Shown: positions 34,347 to 42,798, counted from the stretch's first letter. The stretch: DNA of 64,000 bases from Oceanispirochaeta sp963676905 (GCA_963676905.2 CAXXVE010000001.1:3720001-3784000), one strand, 5' to 3'. Numbers and translations are program-made. The notes: a model not told the origin generated them from the letters alone.

Positions 34347-35747
34347 ATGTATATTGTAATATTAGGCGCCGGCCGTGTTGGTACACAGCTGGCCAGACAG
34401 TTGATCCTGGAAAAAAAGGATGTTGCTCTTATTGAAAGAGACTCCGAAAAAGCCAGAGACGCAGCAAGTAAACTGGATTGCCTCGTTATTAATGACGAGG
34501 GAAACAACCTTGACAGCCTGACAAAGGCCGGTATTCAGAAGGCCGATATTTTTGTCAGCGTTACAGCCAGTGATGAAACCAACCTTATTGCCTGCGGACT
34601 CGTCTCTGCGGAGTATGAGCATGTAAAGACAATTGCCCGGGTCAGGAATCTTGACTACTCCCGGACAAAGATGATCTCCAACTCTTTCCTGGGAATAGAT
34701 CATGTCATCAACCCTGAAATCGAAGCGGCCAAAATCATGAGCTATGCCGTCAGTCACGGTGCCCGCAGCGATATTATGCTCTTTGAGAACACAAGCCTTC
34801 AGATGAGGAATCTGAATGTAAAGAGAGACTCTCTCTTTATCGGTCAGAGCCTGAAAGACGTCAGAAAACATATGGACTTCGCCTTTCTTGTAGCGGCGAT
34901 ACTGAGAAACGATCACTACATAATCCCCACAGGGGAAACAGTAATAGAAGAGGGTGACCAGATTTATATTATCTCTTCTGAGAAGGGATTTGAGACCATC
35001 TTCAAACTGGAGGAGCAGACCCGCAAGGACATCAACAGGATAACCCTTATCGGCGGCGGTCATATCACAGCCTATGTGGCTGAGGAGCTTCTCGACCAGG
35101 AACACAGCACCCCCCACGGGATCTCCCGTCTGGGCAGACTGCTGAACAAGAAACAGAAAAAGAATATCCAGATTATCGAGAAGGACTACGACCGGTGCAA
35201 GGAGCTTTCCGAGCGCTTTCCGCAGGCCCTGATCACCCATGCCGATGTCACAGAGGACAGCTTCAATGAAGAGGAATTCCTTGAAGACACCGACCTTATA
35301 ATTACAGCCACAAACAACCAGGAGCTTAATATCATCACAGGTATCTACGCCAAGACCCTGGGCGTGGATAAGGCGATGGCCCTGGTTATCAGAAACAGCT
35401 ACCGTACAATGGCACACAATCTCAATGTGGATGTTACAGTCTGTCTGAACGACGCTGTTGTAAACTCGATTCTGAAAATTATCCGCAAGGGAAATATTAA
35501 GAACGTTCATGCCCTCTCGGGGGGTAAGCTTGAGGTAGTTGAATTCCAGATCGAAGAGACTTCTCCCATTGCCGGCAAGAAGATCATAGATCTGAAGCTG
35601 CCTGAAAAATCTCTTGTAATTTTCCTCTCCCACGAGGGACAGGATATCATCCCCAAGGGTGATACGGTCATTAAAAGCGGCGACTACGTCGTAGTGATCC
35701 TGGAGCGTGAAGCTGTTGCCCGGATGGAAAAGATAATATCCGGTTGA
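34347..35747 (+). CDS. trkA: Trk potassium-uptake regulatory protein TrkA
   Basis: TrkA is the cytoplasmic NAD(H)-binding ring that gates the TrkH potassium channel. The 466-residue chain has two RCK units: the first Rossmann motif VILGAGRVGTQLA opens the protein, and the second begins at about residue 232 (ITLIGGGHITAYVAEEL). Each is followed by a TrkA_C domain. ATG 34347 gives the family N-terminus exactly. An overlapping ATG at 34343 is in another frame and closes quickly. trkH begins 4 nt after the stop. Confidence 0.95.
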   Translation: MYIVILGAGRVGTQLARQLILEKKDVALIERDSEKARDAASKLDCLVINDEGNNLDSLTKAGIQKADIFVSVTASDETNLIACGLVSAEYEHVKTIARVRNLDYSRTKMISNSFLGIDHVINPEIEAAKIMSYAVSHGARSDIMLFENTSLQMRNLNVKRDSLFIGQSLKDVRKHMDFAFLVAAILRNDHYIIPTGETVIEEGDQIYIISSEKGFETIFKLEEQTRKDINRITLIGGGHITAYVAEELLDQEHSTPHGISRLGRLLNKKQKKNIQIIEKDYDRCKELSERFPQALITHADVTEDSFNEEEFLEDTDLIITATNNQELNIITGIYAKTLGVDKAMALVIRNSYRTMAHNLNVDVTVCLNDAVVNSILKIIRKGNIKNVHALSGGKLEVVEFQIEETSPIAGKKIIDLKLPEKSLVIFLSHEGQDIIPKGDTVIKSGDYVVVILEREAVARMEKIISG

Positions 35748-35751
35748 TGCT

Positions 35752-37209
35752 ATGAAAACAAAACTTATCCTTCATGTTCTTGTCATTCTTCTTGCGGTAA
35801 TCGGCCTTTTTATGCTGATTCCCGCGGGAATAGCCCTTTTTTACGGAGAAACAGAGAGCTTCAAGGCCTTTGTCTTTCCCGTACTGGCACTGATCCCCGT
35901 GGTCGGCGCAGTTTATGCGGCGACCCGGAGCAACCGGAACCGGACAATGAGTCCCCGAGACGGTTTTATGCTTGTAAGCCTTTCATGGATCAGCGCCTCC
36001 GCTCTTGGAGCCCTTCCCTTTTACCTGTCCGGAGCAATTCCAAGCTACACAGACGCCTACTTTGAGACCATGAGCGGTTTTACTACAACAGGAGCCTCCA
36101 TACTGACAGCCATTGAGGGTCTCCCCTACTCCATCCTCTTCTGGCGGAGCCTGACACACTGGCTTGGCGGTATGGGGATAGTGGTTCTGACAGTAGCGAT
36201 TTTCCCTCTGCTCGGGATCGGAGGACTTCAGCTCTTAAAGGCCGAGGCCCCGGGCCCCTCTGTAGACAAGATAACCCCTAAAATTACCCACACAGCCAAG
36301 TACCTCTGGTTTATCTACCTGGGACTGACCCTTGTGGAGACGATTCTTCTTATGTTCGGGGGAATGAACCTTTTTGACGCCCTGACCCACAGTTTCGGAA
36401 CAATGGCGACTGGTGGATTCTCAACAAAAAATGCAAGCGTCGGCTTTTACGACTCCGCTTATATTCACTGGGTCATCACCATATTCATGGTTATGGCCGG
36501 ACTGAACTTTGCCCTCTACTTCAAGCTTATTACAGGAAGAATCAGGGATGTCCTGATCGATACTGAGATGAAGGCCTATCTGGGGATATTCGCCCTGGCC
36601 TCACTGCTTATTACAGTGTCTCTTGTACAGAACGGAGTGTTTGAAGGATTCGGAGAGGGACTGCAGTATGCAGCCTTCCAGGTGGCTTCGATTATCACAA
36701 CCACAGGATATGCTACTACCGACTTTGACCTCTGGCCCGCCTTCAGTAAAATCATACTCTTTCTGATGATGTTTATAGGGGGATGCGCCGGTTCAACGGG
36801 AGGGGGCATCAAGGTCGTCCGCATTGTCACACTTTTTAAACTGGCAGTACGGGAACTCAAGATGCTTATCTATCCCCGAAGCGTTTTCCATCTGAGGCTG
36901 AACAGAATGGTTGTGAAGAAAGATATCATATCCGTGATTACAGGATTTGTATTCCTTTATGTTTTCAGCCTGCTTGTAACAACAACCGTCGTTGCGGCGG
37001 GAGGGTATGACATCCTTACATCCTTTTCCACAGCCCTTGTAACTGTGGGCAATATTGGCCCCGGATTCAATCTGGTCGGCCCCACAATGAACTACCACTT
37101 CTTCCAGCCTGCAATCAAATGGTTCCTTTCCCTTGCCATGATGATGGGACGTCTTGAGATATACACCGTTATGGTGCTCTTTACACCCTGGTTCTGGAAA
37201 AAACTCTAG
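35752..37209 (+). CDS. trkH: Trk potassium-uptake membrane protein TrkH
   Basis: The potassium-conducting subunit partnered with TrkA. The 485-residue membrane protein has the four pore-loop units with selectivity glycines, for example TMSGFTTTGAS, FGTMATGGFST, IITTTGYAT and VTVGNIGPGFN. About ten membrane helices are seen. The start is 4 nt after trkA, so the two are translated from one mRNA. A strong terminator follows. Confidence 0.95.
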   Translation: MKTKLILHVLVILLAVIGLFMLIPAGIALFYGETESFKAFVFPVLALIPVVGAVYAATRSNRNRTMSPRDGFMLVSLSWISASALGALPFYLSGAIPSYTDAYFETMSGFTTTGASILTAIEGLPYSILFWRSLTHWLGGMGIVVLTVAIFPLLGIGGLQLLKAEAPGPSVDKITPKITHTAKYLWFIYLGLTLVETILLMFGGMNLFDALTHSFGTMATGGFSTKNASVGFYDSAYIHWVITIFMVMAGLNFALYFKLITGRIRDVLIDTEMKAYLGIFALASLLITVSLVQNGVFEGFGEGLQYAAFQVASIITTTGYATTDFDLWPAFSKIILFLMMFIGGCAGSTGGGIKVVRIVTLFKLAVRELKMLIYPRSVFHLRLNRMVVKKDIISVITGFVFLYVFSLLVTTTVVAAGGYDILTSFSTALVTVGNIGPGFNLVGPTMNYHFFQPAIKWFLSLAMMMGRLEIYTVMVLFTPWFWKKL

Positions 37210-37234
37210 GTAGCCCCTTCAGATGTAAAAAATT

Positions 37235-37264
37235 AAAGCCCGGACTTCTCCGGGCTTTTTTTAG
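37235..37264. terminator. Bidirectional terminator between trkH and the TauE-like gene
   Basis: AAAGCCCGG (37235-37243) and CCGGGCTTT (37250-37258) form a 9-bp stem with T-runs on both strands. It serves trkH on the plus strand and the permease gene on the minus strand. Confidence 0.9.
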
Positions 37265-37292
37265 TCTTACATGGTCCTTTATTGAGGACTTC

Positions 37293-38036
37293 TTAAAAAA
37301 ACAGTTTAACCGTTCCCACAAGAGTTCCAAGGATAATAAAGATCCTGAAAGGACGCTCGGGCATGATCTTTACAAGCTTCAGCCCCAGAAAAAAACCAAT
37401 AAGCACAAAGGGTGCAAGCGAGAGTGAAACCTTAAGAGTCTCCAGGGTCATGGAACCCCAGACGAAGGCATGAACCGGTACTTTCAGCAGGTTGACTGTA
37501 CAGAAAAAGACAGCCCCCGTTCCGATAAAAACCATCTTTGGCAGGTTCATTGAAAGGAGATAGAGGGACATGATAGGACCTGCCGCGTTTCCAACCATTG
37601 TTGAAAAGCCACCGGCAAAACCGGCAGTACCATGTGCCAGCCAGTGATCAGGCAGTGTAATCTGCCTGCTGGCGAACTCCTTGTAGATCATAAGAAAGAG
37701 GCAGATCAGGACAAATACTGCCATAAACTGAATAAAGACCTCGTCCGGCACGGCCCGTCCCACGAGCATTCCGGCGGTAAGCCCCAGAAGAGTCGACGGG
37801 AGAAGCTGCCGCAGATAACTCCATTTGATATTCTTCCTGTAGTTCACAACCGAGAAGATATCACCCAGAATAAGAAGAGGAAGAATGACCGAGGCAGAGG
37901 TCTTCCCGCCGAAGTAGGATGCAAAAACAGGGATGATTATAATATTGATACCCCTGAGTCCGGCCTTGTTACCCCCTATGGTCAAGGCACAGAGGGCAAG
38001 AATCAGATAATCCTGTAGAGAGAGCTGTTCGAACAT
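37293..38036 (-). CDS. TauE/SafE-family membrane permease
   Basis: A 247-residue membrane protein with about seven to eight hydrophobic helices. It belongs to the TauE/SafE family, whose members are linked to export or uptake of sulfite, sulfoacetate and other small anions. Gly-rich helix motifs are seen near the start (TIGGNKAGLRG) and in the middle (HGTAGFAGGFSTMVGNAAGP). The substrate is unknown. AGGAG precedes ATG 38036. It follows the fructosamine-kinase-like gene by 64 nt, perhaps in one unit. Confidence 0.88.
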   Translation of the reverse strand: MFEQLSLQDYLILALCALTIGGNKAGLRGINIIIIPVFASYFGGKTSASVILPLLILGDIFSVVNYRKNIKWSYLRQLLPSTLLGLTAGMLVGRAVPDEVFIQFMAVFVLICLFLMIYKEFASRQITLPDHWLAHGTAGFAGGFSTMVGNAAGPIMSLYLLSMNLPKMVFIGTGAVFFCTVNLLKVPVHAFVWGSMTLETLKVSLSLAPFVLIGFFLGLKLVKIMPERPFRIFIILGTLVGTVKLFF

Positions 38037-38100
38037 GTTTTAAGACTCCTGTGGCCGGTATATGCCTCTGCGCCTCCCTCTCAGTCAGGGAGAAAGGAGG

Positions 38101-38994
38101 TCAGGAATACTTCCGGGCAATGCTGACCACAGAACCGGCGTAGGACCCGCCGAAGAGGTTCAGATGATTCAGCATATGATAAAGATTATAGAGATCACAG
38201 CGTTCTGAAAACCCCTGTTCAAGGGGCCATATGCTCTCATAGGCCCTGTAGAAGGCGGGGTCAAAGCCACCGAAGAGCCTTGTCATGGCCAGATCGGACT
38301 CCCTGTGCCCGTAATAGGCTGCGGGATCGATAATGCAGGCCTCTCCGCCGGGACCGACAACAAAGTTCCCAGACCAGAGGTCTCCGTGTAGCAGGCTCGG
38401 TCCGCCGGAGTCACAGGGGATAAGGTAACGGTCTATTCTTTCCATTACACTCTGTACAAGTTTCACCGATGATGAGTCCAGACGGCGGTGGTCGGAGGCT
38501 ATTTTCAACTGGAATTCGATCCGCCGGGTGCGGAAGAAATCGATCCAGTTGTCCATGGCTTTGTTGGGCTGGGGGCCGGAGCCGATATAGTTGTCCTCAC
38601 CGAAACCGCAGGAGCTGCTCCGCCCGTTTCTGTGAAGAGCGGCCATGGCTGAGCCGAAGTCCTCCCAGAAGGAGGGAGTCTTTCTCCCCGGTTCCAGGTA
38701 CTCAAGGAGGAGAAAGGAGAAACTGCTGTCCTCCCCTGCTCCCAGAACTCCGGGTACAGGGGGGGCACCGGAAACAGAAGAGAGAGCCAGCAGCCCTGCA
38801 GCCTCCTGACGGAACATATCCGCTCCTGCAAGGGAGTTTCGCTTGATAAAAACCCTGCGGCCTGTACTCAGGGTGAGAACTCCGCAGCTGTTAATACAGC
38901 CGCCTCCCACGCCCCGTTCTCCGCTGACACTGCTCCCTTCGCCGTCCAGGACCGTAAGAGCCTCTTCAAGTGAAGTGAACCATGGGAGACTCAT
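38101..38994 (-). CDS. Fructosamine kinase family protein
   Basis: A 297-residue kinase of the fructosamine-3-kinase family, part of the aminoglycoside-phosphotransferase fold. These enzymes phosphorylate sugars attached to protein amines so that the adducts fall off. The catalytic loop LLHGDLWSGNFVV and the metal motif CIIDPAAYYGHRESDLAM are complete, and the N-lobe Lys lies in RRVFIKRNS. It begins 2 nt after the phosphatase stop codon, which suggests a coupled pair. Confidence 0.9.
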   Translation of the reverse strand: MSLPWFTSLEEALTVLDGEGSSVSGERGVGGGCINSCGVLTLSTGRRVFIKRNSLAGADMFRQEAAGLLALSSVSGAPPVPGVLGAGEDSSFSFLLLEYLEPGRKTPSFWEDFGSAMAALHRNGRSSSCGFGEDNYIGSGPQPNKAMDNWIDFFRTRRIEFQLKIASDHRRLDSSSVKLVQSVMERIDRYLIPCDSGGPSLLHGDLWSGNFVVGPGGEACIIDPAAYYGHRESDLAMTRLFGGFDPAFYRAYESIWPLEQGFSERCDLYNLYHMLNHLNLFGGSYAGSVVSIARKYS

Positions 38995-38996
38995 TC

Positions 38997-39461
38997 CTAC
39001 ATCCTTTGTTTCAGGTCGGCTATCAGGGAACGGCAGCTGCGCTCCACAATATCATAGACATTTTCAAACCCCTGGTCTCCGCCGTAGTAGGGATCGGGTA
39101 CTTCAACCCCGCCCTCAGGGTCCCACTCCCGCATCAGATGGATCTTGTCCATATGTTCGGGACTGGCATAGCGCTTGAGGTCTTTCAGGTTCTGCCTGTC
39201 CATGGGAATGACAAGATCATACTCATCAAGGTCAGAGGGACGGAAGGCGCGGGCATAGTGGCTTATATTCACACCATGGCCCGCTGCGGTACGGCGCATC
39301 CTCCCGTCCGAGGGTTCTCCCACATGCCAGCTTCCCATTCCGCAGGATTCTGTTTCCACAGGAAGCCCCTCTTTTTCGACAAGGTCCTCAAAAACCGCGT
39401 GAGCCAGGGGTGAACGGCATATATTTCCAAGGCAGACAAACATTACTTTCATTTTTTTCAT
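38997..39461 (-). CDS. Low-molecular-weight protein tyrosine phosphatase
   Basis: A 154-residue LMW phosphatase. The P-loop VCLGNICRSPLA (C-x5-R-S) near the N-terminus and the general acid Asp in VPDPYYGG near residue 120 are both present. In bacteria it may act on tyrosine kinases or phospho-arginine. Its pairing with the fructosamine-kinase-like gene is conserved in some genomes. ATG 39461 has no ribosome site, but a TATAAT ends 8 nt upstream. An in-frame ATG three codons later (MKVMFVCLG) is an alternative start. Confidence 0.92.
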   Translation of the reverse strand: MKKMKVMFVCLGNICRSPLAHAVFEDLVEKEGLPVETESCGMGSWHVGEPSDGRMRRTAAGHGVNISHYARAFRPSDLDEYDLVIPMDRQNLKDLKRYASPEHMDKIHLMREWDPEGGVEVPDPYYGGDQGFENVYDIVERSCRSLIADLKQRM

Positions 39462-39469
39462 AGGCGTCC

Positions 39470-39475
39470 ATTATA
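39470..39475 (-). promoter_or_regulatory. -10 element 8 nt before the LMW phosphatase start
   Basis: A perfect TATAAT on the minus strand ends 8 nt before ATG 39461. The -35 position (TTTCTA with 17 nt spacing) is weak. No Shine-Dalgarno sequence is present. Confidence 0.5.
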
Positions 39476-39530
39476 TTCACAACTTCAGGGAGTAGAAAAG
39501 AGACTCCTTTGAAAATCGTGAACTCAATAA

Positions 39531-40835
39531 TCAGTCCAGCATGGCCGTCAGGGCCTCTGCCAGTGTCTCCCAGATCTGGACTCTCTTCTCATCGTCGTTT
39601 TCAAGAAGGGTGACTCTGAATCCGGGAAGATCCGAACAGAATCCGCTCAGGGGAACTGTACAGATTCCTGTGGCGCCCAGCAGGTTGTAGACAAGCTTCT
39701 TGTCGGGAGCCGCCTTTGCCATGGGTTCTGCAAGGAACTCTTCCACTTCCTTTGTCATGGGAAGGTGATTGAACCCCTCCACCTTCTCAGGGTCGAGAAG
39801 GACTGTCAGATAGAAGGCGCCCCGGGGAAGGTTGACCCTTACACCGGGCACCTTGTTAAGCCTCTCTACGGCCTCTACGGCTCTAGCGGCAAACACAGAT
39901 GCCCTGTGGTCCAGATGCTCCCTGTAACGGGGATCGCCCATAATCAGGGGGATCGAAAGCTGGGGAAGGGTCGTGGAACAGACCTCAAGACGTTTGGCAT
40001 TGACAAGGGTCTGGATAAAACTGTCGAAATTGCTGTCCCTGTGGCGGTTGAAGACCTCGAGCCAGCCGCATCGTCCGCCGGGCCAGGGGTACTCCTTGCT
40101 GATGCTCCTCATGGCGATTCCGGGAACCTCCCCTATGACTTCACTCAGATGACAGGTGATGCCGCCGTTATAGACGATGTGGGCGTAGGTCTCGTCGCAG
40201 ATTACAAAAAGGTCGTACTTCCGGGCGATGTCAACCATCTGTTTCAGCACCTCGGGAGGATAAACCGCCCCTGTGGGGTTGTCGGGATTGATAAGGAGGA
40301 TTCCCGCGATGGAGTCATTGTAGCGGACCTTGTTTTCAAGATCCTCCAGATCGGGCATCCAGTTGTTCTCGGGGTCCAGTTTATATGTTGTATGGTTGTA
40401 ACCGGAGTGGGCGGCTTCCGCCGATGAGAGCGTTGAGTATGCCGGTGACGGGCCGATGACCCTGGCTTCCCTCTTCAGAAAAGCAAAGACAGTGGATACG
40501 GCGTCTCCCAGTCCGTTAAAGAAGATAATGTCATCTCCTGTTATACGGCATCCTCCGCGCTGGTTGACATGTTCAGCCAGAAAGTCCCTAGTTTTGTAGT
40601 CTCCCTCGGTGGCCGTATAGCCATAGGACTTGCTGTCAGCGGTAAGGGAAGTGACGATCTCCCTGATCCAGGGGACAACCTCCTCGCCTTTCTGTATGGG
40701 ATCGCCGATGTTTTCATAGATGACTTCCACACCCATGTCCGCCAGCTTCCGGGCGGTACCGACAATCTCCCTGATTTCATAGTGGAGCTGGTCTGCTCCC
40801 TCCCAAACGATGTTTCTTCTCATCTTCCTCTCCAT
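39531..40835 (-). CDS. Class I/II PLP aminotransferase, likely alanine-forming
   Basis: A 434-residue fold-type I aminotransferase of the AlaA/AlaT-like group. Seen are YENIGDP, YGYTATEGDYKTRDFL, the LLINPDNPTGAVYPPE substrate loop, the CDETYAHIVY strand and the PLP lysine in RSISKEYPWPGGRCGW. The family moves amino groups among pyruvate, glutamate and others. The upstream leader with six Ala codons (40933-41016) suggests alanine as the product, which is an inference. ATG 40835 is used here. A second in-frame ATG lies 4 codons later, and neither has a well-spaced ribosome site. The gene stands alone and is read from the attenuator promoter. Confidence 0.9.
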   Translation of the reverse strand: MERKMRRNIVWEGADQLHYEIREIVGTARKLADMGVEVIYENIGDPIQKGEEVVPWIREIVTSLTADSKSYGYTATEGDYKTRDFLAEHVNQRGGCRITGDDIIFFNGLGDAVSTVFAFLKREARVIGPSPAYSTLSSAEAAHSGYNHTTYKLDPENNWMPDLEDLENKVRYNDSIAGILLINPDNPTGAVYPPEVLKQMVDIARKYDLFVICDETYAHIVYNGGITCHLSEVIGEVPGIAMRSISKEYPWPGGRCGWLEVFNRHRDSNFDSFIQTLVNAKRLEVCSTTLPQLSIPLIMGDPRYREHLDHRASVFAARAVEAVERLNKVPGVRVNLPRGAFYLTVLLDPEKVEGFNHLPMTKEVEEFLAEPMAKAAPDKKLVYNLLGATGICTVPLSGFCSDLPGFRVTLLENDDEKRVQIWETLAEALTAMLD

Positions 40836-40874
40836 TTAACCGGCGGGTCTTTTAAGGGATGCGGCTGCCAGGGT

Positions 40875-40910
40875 AAAAAAAAGCCGCAGTCCCTTTTCAG
40901 GAACCGCGGC
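40875..40910 (-). terminator. Attenuator terminator before the aminotransferase
   Basis: On the minus strand, GCCGCGGTTCC (40910-40900) and GGGACTGCGGC (40893-40883) form an uninterrupted 11-bp stem, including two G-U pairs, with a 6-nt loop. Eight T follow at 40882-40875. It lies 39 nt upstream of the aminotransferase start, with no other complete gene before it except the leader peptide. Confidence 0.88.
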
Positions 40911-40932
40911 GGTAATTTCAATTTTGAACCCG

Positions 40933-41016
40933 TCAGCCTGCGATTCCCGTGTATGGGGCCGCCGCTGCCGCTGCGCTGAGATTACATTTTGTAAACAGAT
41001 CAGAGCTTTCGTTCAT
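40933..41016 (-). CDS. Leader peptide with six Ala codons (attenuation control)
   Basis: A 27-codon reading frame from ATG 41016 to TGA 40933. Residues 15-20 are six consecutive alanines coded GCA GCG GCA GCG GCG GCC (40974-40957). The order promoter, start, control codons, antiterminator and terminator is that of amino-acid-operon leader peptides such as trpL or hisL. A ribosome slowed by scarce alanyl-tRNA at codons 15-20 would leave region 2 free and allow read-through into the aminotransferase. The start codon lies 8 nt after the -10 hexamer with no ribosome site, so the message is probably leaderless. Translation is inferred, not shown. Confidence 0.8.
   Translation of the reverse strand: MNESSDLFTKCNLSAAAAAAPYTGIAG
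40936..40947 (-). promoter_or_regulatory. Antiterminator strand (region 2) of the attenuator
   Basis: GGAATCGCAGGC on the minus strand (40947-40936) can pair with all 11 bases of the terminator 5' arm (40910-40900), with a single bulged A and one G-U pair. The two structures exclude each other. It overlaps codons 24-27 and ends directly before the stop codon of the leader peptide, where a ribosome that finishes translation would cover it. Confidence 0.75.
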
Positions 41017-41024
41017 TGAGGTAA

Positions 41025-41053
41025 ATATTAGGACTAAGAGGCTGTTTCGTCAA
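41025..41053 (-). promoter_or_regulatory. Promoter of the Ala leader and aminotransferase
   Basis: On the minus strand, TTGACG (41053-41048), exactly 17 nt and TAATAT (41030-41025). The -35 matches the sigma-70 consensus at 5 of 6 positions and the -10 at 4 of 6. The start of the leader peptide lies 8 nt downstream. Confidence 0.75.
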
Positions 41054-41100
41054 GTACGAATTTCGTATAGTTTTCCACACCTGACCAAAGAGGGATATGA

Positions 41101-41178
41101 AGGGTGCCGGAGGCAGCCCCCGCAGGGGCCGGAGCGCCAGCGGAGCCCGGAGCAGCCCGGCCCCGCCGGCCGGCGGGG
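41101..41178. repeat. GC-rich palindromic intergenic island
   Basis: About 78 bp at roughly 85% GC in a genome near 50%. It contains a perfect 18-bp palindrome CCCCGCCGGCCGGCGGGG (41161-41178), a GCCCCCGCAGGGGC hairpin (41116-41129) and repeated CGGAGC units between. It lies between divergent promoters, upstream of xthA, and no protein frame in it looks real. It may be a REP-like element or an RNA structure. Confidence 0.6.
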
Positions 41179-41255
41179 ACTTTGCCGGGAGCTGAACAAT
41201 GACCCTTTCCATTTCCCACTTCTCTGTGTAGACTCTTTGCACAAGAGAGGTGAAT

Positions 41256-42017
41256 ATGAAAAAACTTGTATCCTGGAATGTAAACGGCATCAGAGCCGCC
41301 GAGGGAAAGGGCCTGTTTGAATGGCTCCAGAGCTTCAGCCCCGATATCCTCTGCCTGCAGGAGACCAAGGCACAGGAAGAGCAGCTCGCTGAGCACTTTC
41401 TGAACCAGACCGGTTATCACTCATACTTTATCTCTGCACAGAAGAAGGGATACAGCGGTGTGGCCCTCTACTCCAAAACCGAACCCCTTTCGGTACGCCC
41501 CCTTGGTATTGAAGAGTTTGACAGCGAGGGCCGTGTGATGGCTGCGGAGTTTGAAGATTTTACTGTATTCAACTGCTACTTTCCAAACTCACAGTCAGAG
41601 GGCAAGAGGCTTGATTACAAGCTTGGCTTCAACAAGGCCCTGAAGGCCGAAGCGGACAGGCTTGTAGCAGAGGGAAAGAATGTGCTTATCTGCGGAGACT
41701 TCAATGTAGCCCATAAACCCATTGATCTTGCCCGCCCCAAGAGCAACGAGAAAAACCCGGGGTACCTCCCCGAGGAGCGGTCCTGGATGGACGAGTTTAC
41801 GGAGAACGGCTGGACAGACAGTTTCAGGGTATTCCATAAAGAGCCCGACCAGTACAGCTGGTGGTCCTACAGAATGAACGCCCGGGCCAAGAATATAGGA
41901 TGGCGCCTGGATTACTGGTGCGTCAACGACTCCTTTATCGACAGTGTTGAGGACTCCCTTATCCACCAGGATGTGACGGGAAGCGACCACTGCCCGGTGG
42001 AACTGATACTCAAGTAG
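41256..42017 (+). CDS. xthA: Exodeoxyribonuclease III / AP endonuclease
   Basis: An ExoIII-type AP endonuclease of 253 residues for base-excision repair. Seen are KLVSWNVNGIRA, the metal Glu in CLQETKAQ, ICGDFNVAHKPIDL, the active-site WWSYRMNARAKNIGWRLDY and the closing SDHCPVEL. ATG 41256 is chosen over an in-frame GTG at 41250, because GAGAGG at 41245-41250 lies 5 nt upstream of it. The upstream spacer holds the GC-rich island. Confidence 0.96.
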   Translation: MKKLVSWNVNGIRAAEGKGLFEWLQSFSPDILCLQETKAQEEQLAEHFLNQTGYHSYFISAQKKGYSGVALYSKTEPLSVRPLGIEEFDSEGRVMAAEFEDFTVFNCYFPNSQSEGKRLDYKLGFNKALKAEADRLVAEGKNVLICGDFNVAHKPIDLARPKSNEKNPGYLPEERSWMDEFTENGWTDSFRVFHKEPDQYSWWSYRMNARAKNIGWRLDYWCVNDSFIDSVEDSLIHQDVTGSDHCPVELILK

Positions 42018-42045
42018 TTCTCAGAGAGCTTCATCCCCCCTCCTC

Positions 42046-42065
42046 CCCGCCCTGTTTTGGGCGGG
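42046..42065 (+). terminator. Hairpin after xthA
   Basis: CCCGCCC (42046-42052) and GGGCGGG (42059-42065) form a 7-bp GC stem with a 6-nt loop. There is no T-run on the plus strand, so termination is only possible, not clear. Confidence 0.35.
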
Positions 42066-42122
42066 AAATACTAAAATATCCTTCTCAGACGCCGACAATC
42101 CTAAAAGGAGAATGCGAAATAA

Positions 42123-42761
42123 ATGAGATTAAAATACAATGCCCCCGTTTCACTGACCTTCGGACTGATCTGTACCTTTATCCTTCTCTGCGATCAGTAC
42201 CTTGTACCGGGTATGATTCAGGGCGTCTTTACGGCGGAAGGTGCATTGACCTTCCAGCTTGACGACTTTCCCGCCTATATACGACTTCTTACCCACAGTT
42301 TCGGCCACGCCAACTGGGAGCACCTGGTTCAGAACCTGACCTACATTCTGCTCCTGGGGCCTGTTCTTGAAGAGAAGTACGGCAGCGGCCGGCTTGCTTT
42401 GATGATGATAATAACAACAGTGATAAACGGGCTTTTGAACGCCCTCTTCTTCCCCACCGAACTTCTCGGTGCCAGCGGGATCGCCTTTATGATGATTCTG
42501 CTCACCTCTTTTGCCGGTTCAAAGCAGAAGGAACTTCCTGTCTCCTTTCTGGCGATTCTGGGGCTCTATCTGGTCAAGGAGTTTACGAATATTTTCAACA
42601 ATGACGACATCTCCCAGATGTCCCATATTGTCGGCGGTGTGAGCGGTGCCATCTACGGCCTTTTTCTCAACTTCTTCTCTCCCTCCTCCGGAGGAGGAAA
42701 AGCAAAACCTGCAGGAGGAGCCCCTTCCGGCGGAGCACCCAAAGAGACAATTATTCAGTGA
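42123..42761 (+). CDS. Rhomboid-family intramembrane serine protease
   Basis: A 212-residue membrane protein with six hydrophobic helices, of the rhomboid protease family that cuts proteins inside the membrane. The catalytic Ser motif LGASGIAFM (GxSG) and the catalytic His in SHIVGGVSGAIYG are both present, as is the HANWEHLVQN loop. A Gly/Pro/Lys-rich tail of about 25 residues follows. ATG 42123 lies 12 nt after AAGGAG. A closer ATG at 42112 opens only a 4-codon frame whose stop overlaps it. The substrate is unknown. Confidence 0.92.
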   Translation: MRLKYNAPVSLTFGLICTFILLCDQYLVPGMIQGVFTAEGALTFQLDDFPAYIRLLTHSFGHANWEHLVQNLTYILLLGPVLEEKYGSGRLALMMIITTVINGLLNALFFPTELLGASGIAFMMILLTSFAGSKQKELPVSFLAILGLYLVKEFTNIFNNDDISQMSHIVGGVSGAIYGLFLNFFSPSSGGGKAKPAGGAPSGGAPKETIIQ

Positions 42762-42798
42762 TGATTCCTATATGATTCCCCGAAAGACATTCAGAAAG

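Noticed and set aside
34362..35633. 423-codon frame on the minus strand
   Set aside because: It is antisense to trkA, which has complete RCK motifs.
40861..41250. tmRNA, SRP RNA or RNase P RNA in the 420-nt spacer
   Set aside because: I looked for the tmRNA tag and 3' end, the SRP core and the RNase P core on both strands. None was present, and the attenuator explains most of the minus-strand structure.
40949..41320. Plus-strand frame with six Ala residues near its start
   Set aside because: The reverse complement of the Ala run happens also to code Ala in this frame. It runs through the GC island into xthA in another frame and has no ribosome site.
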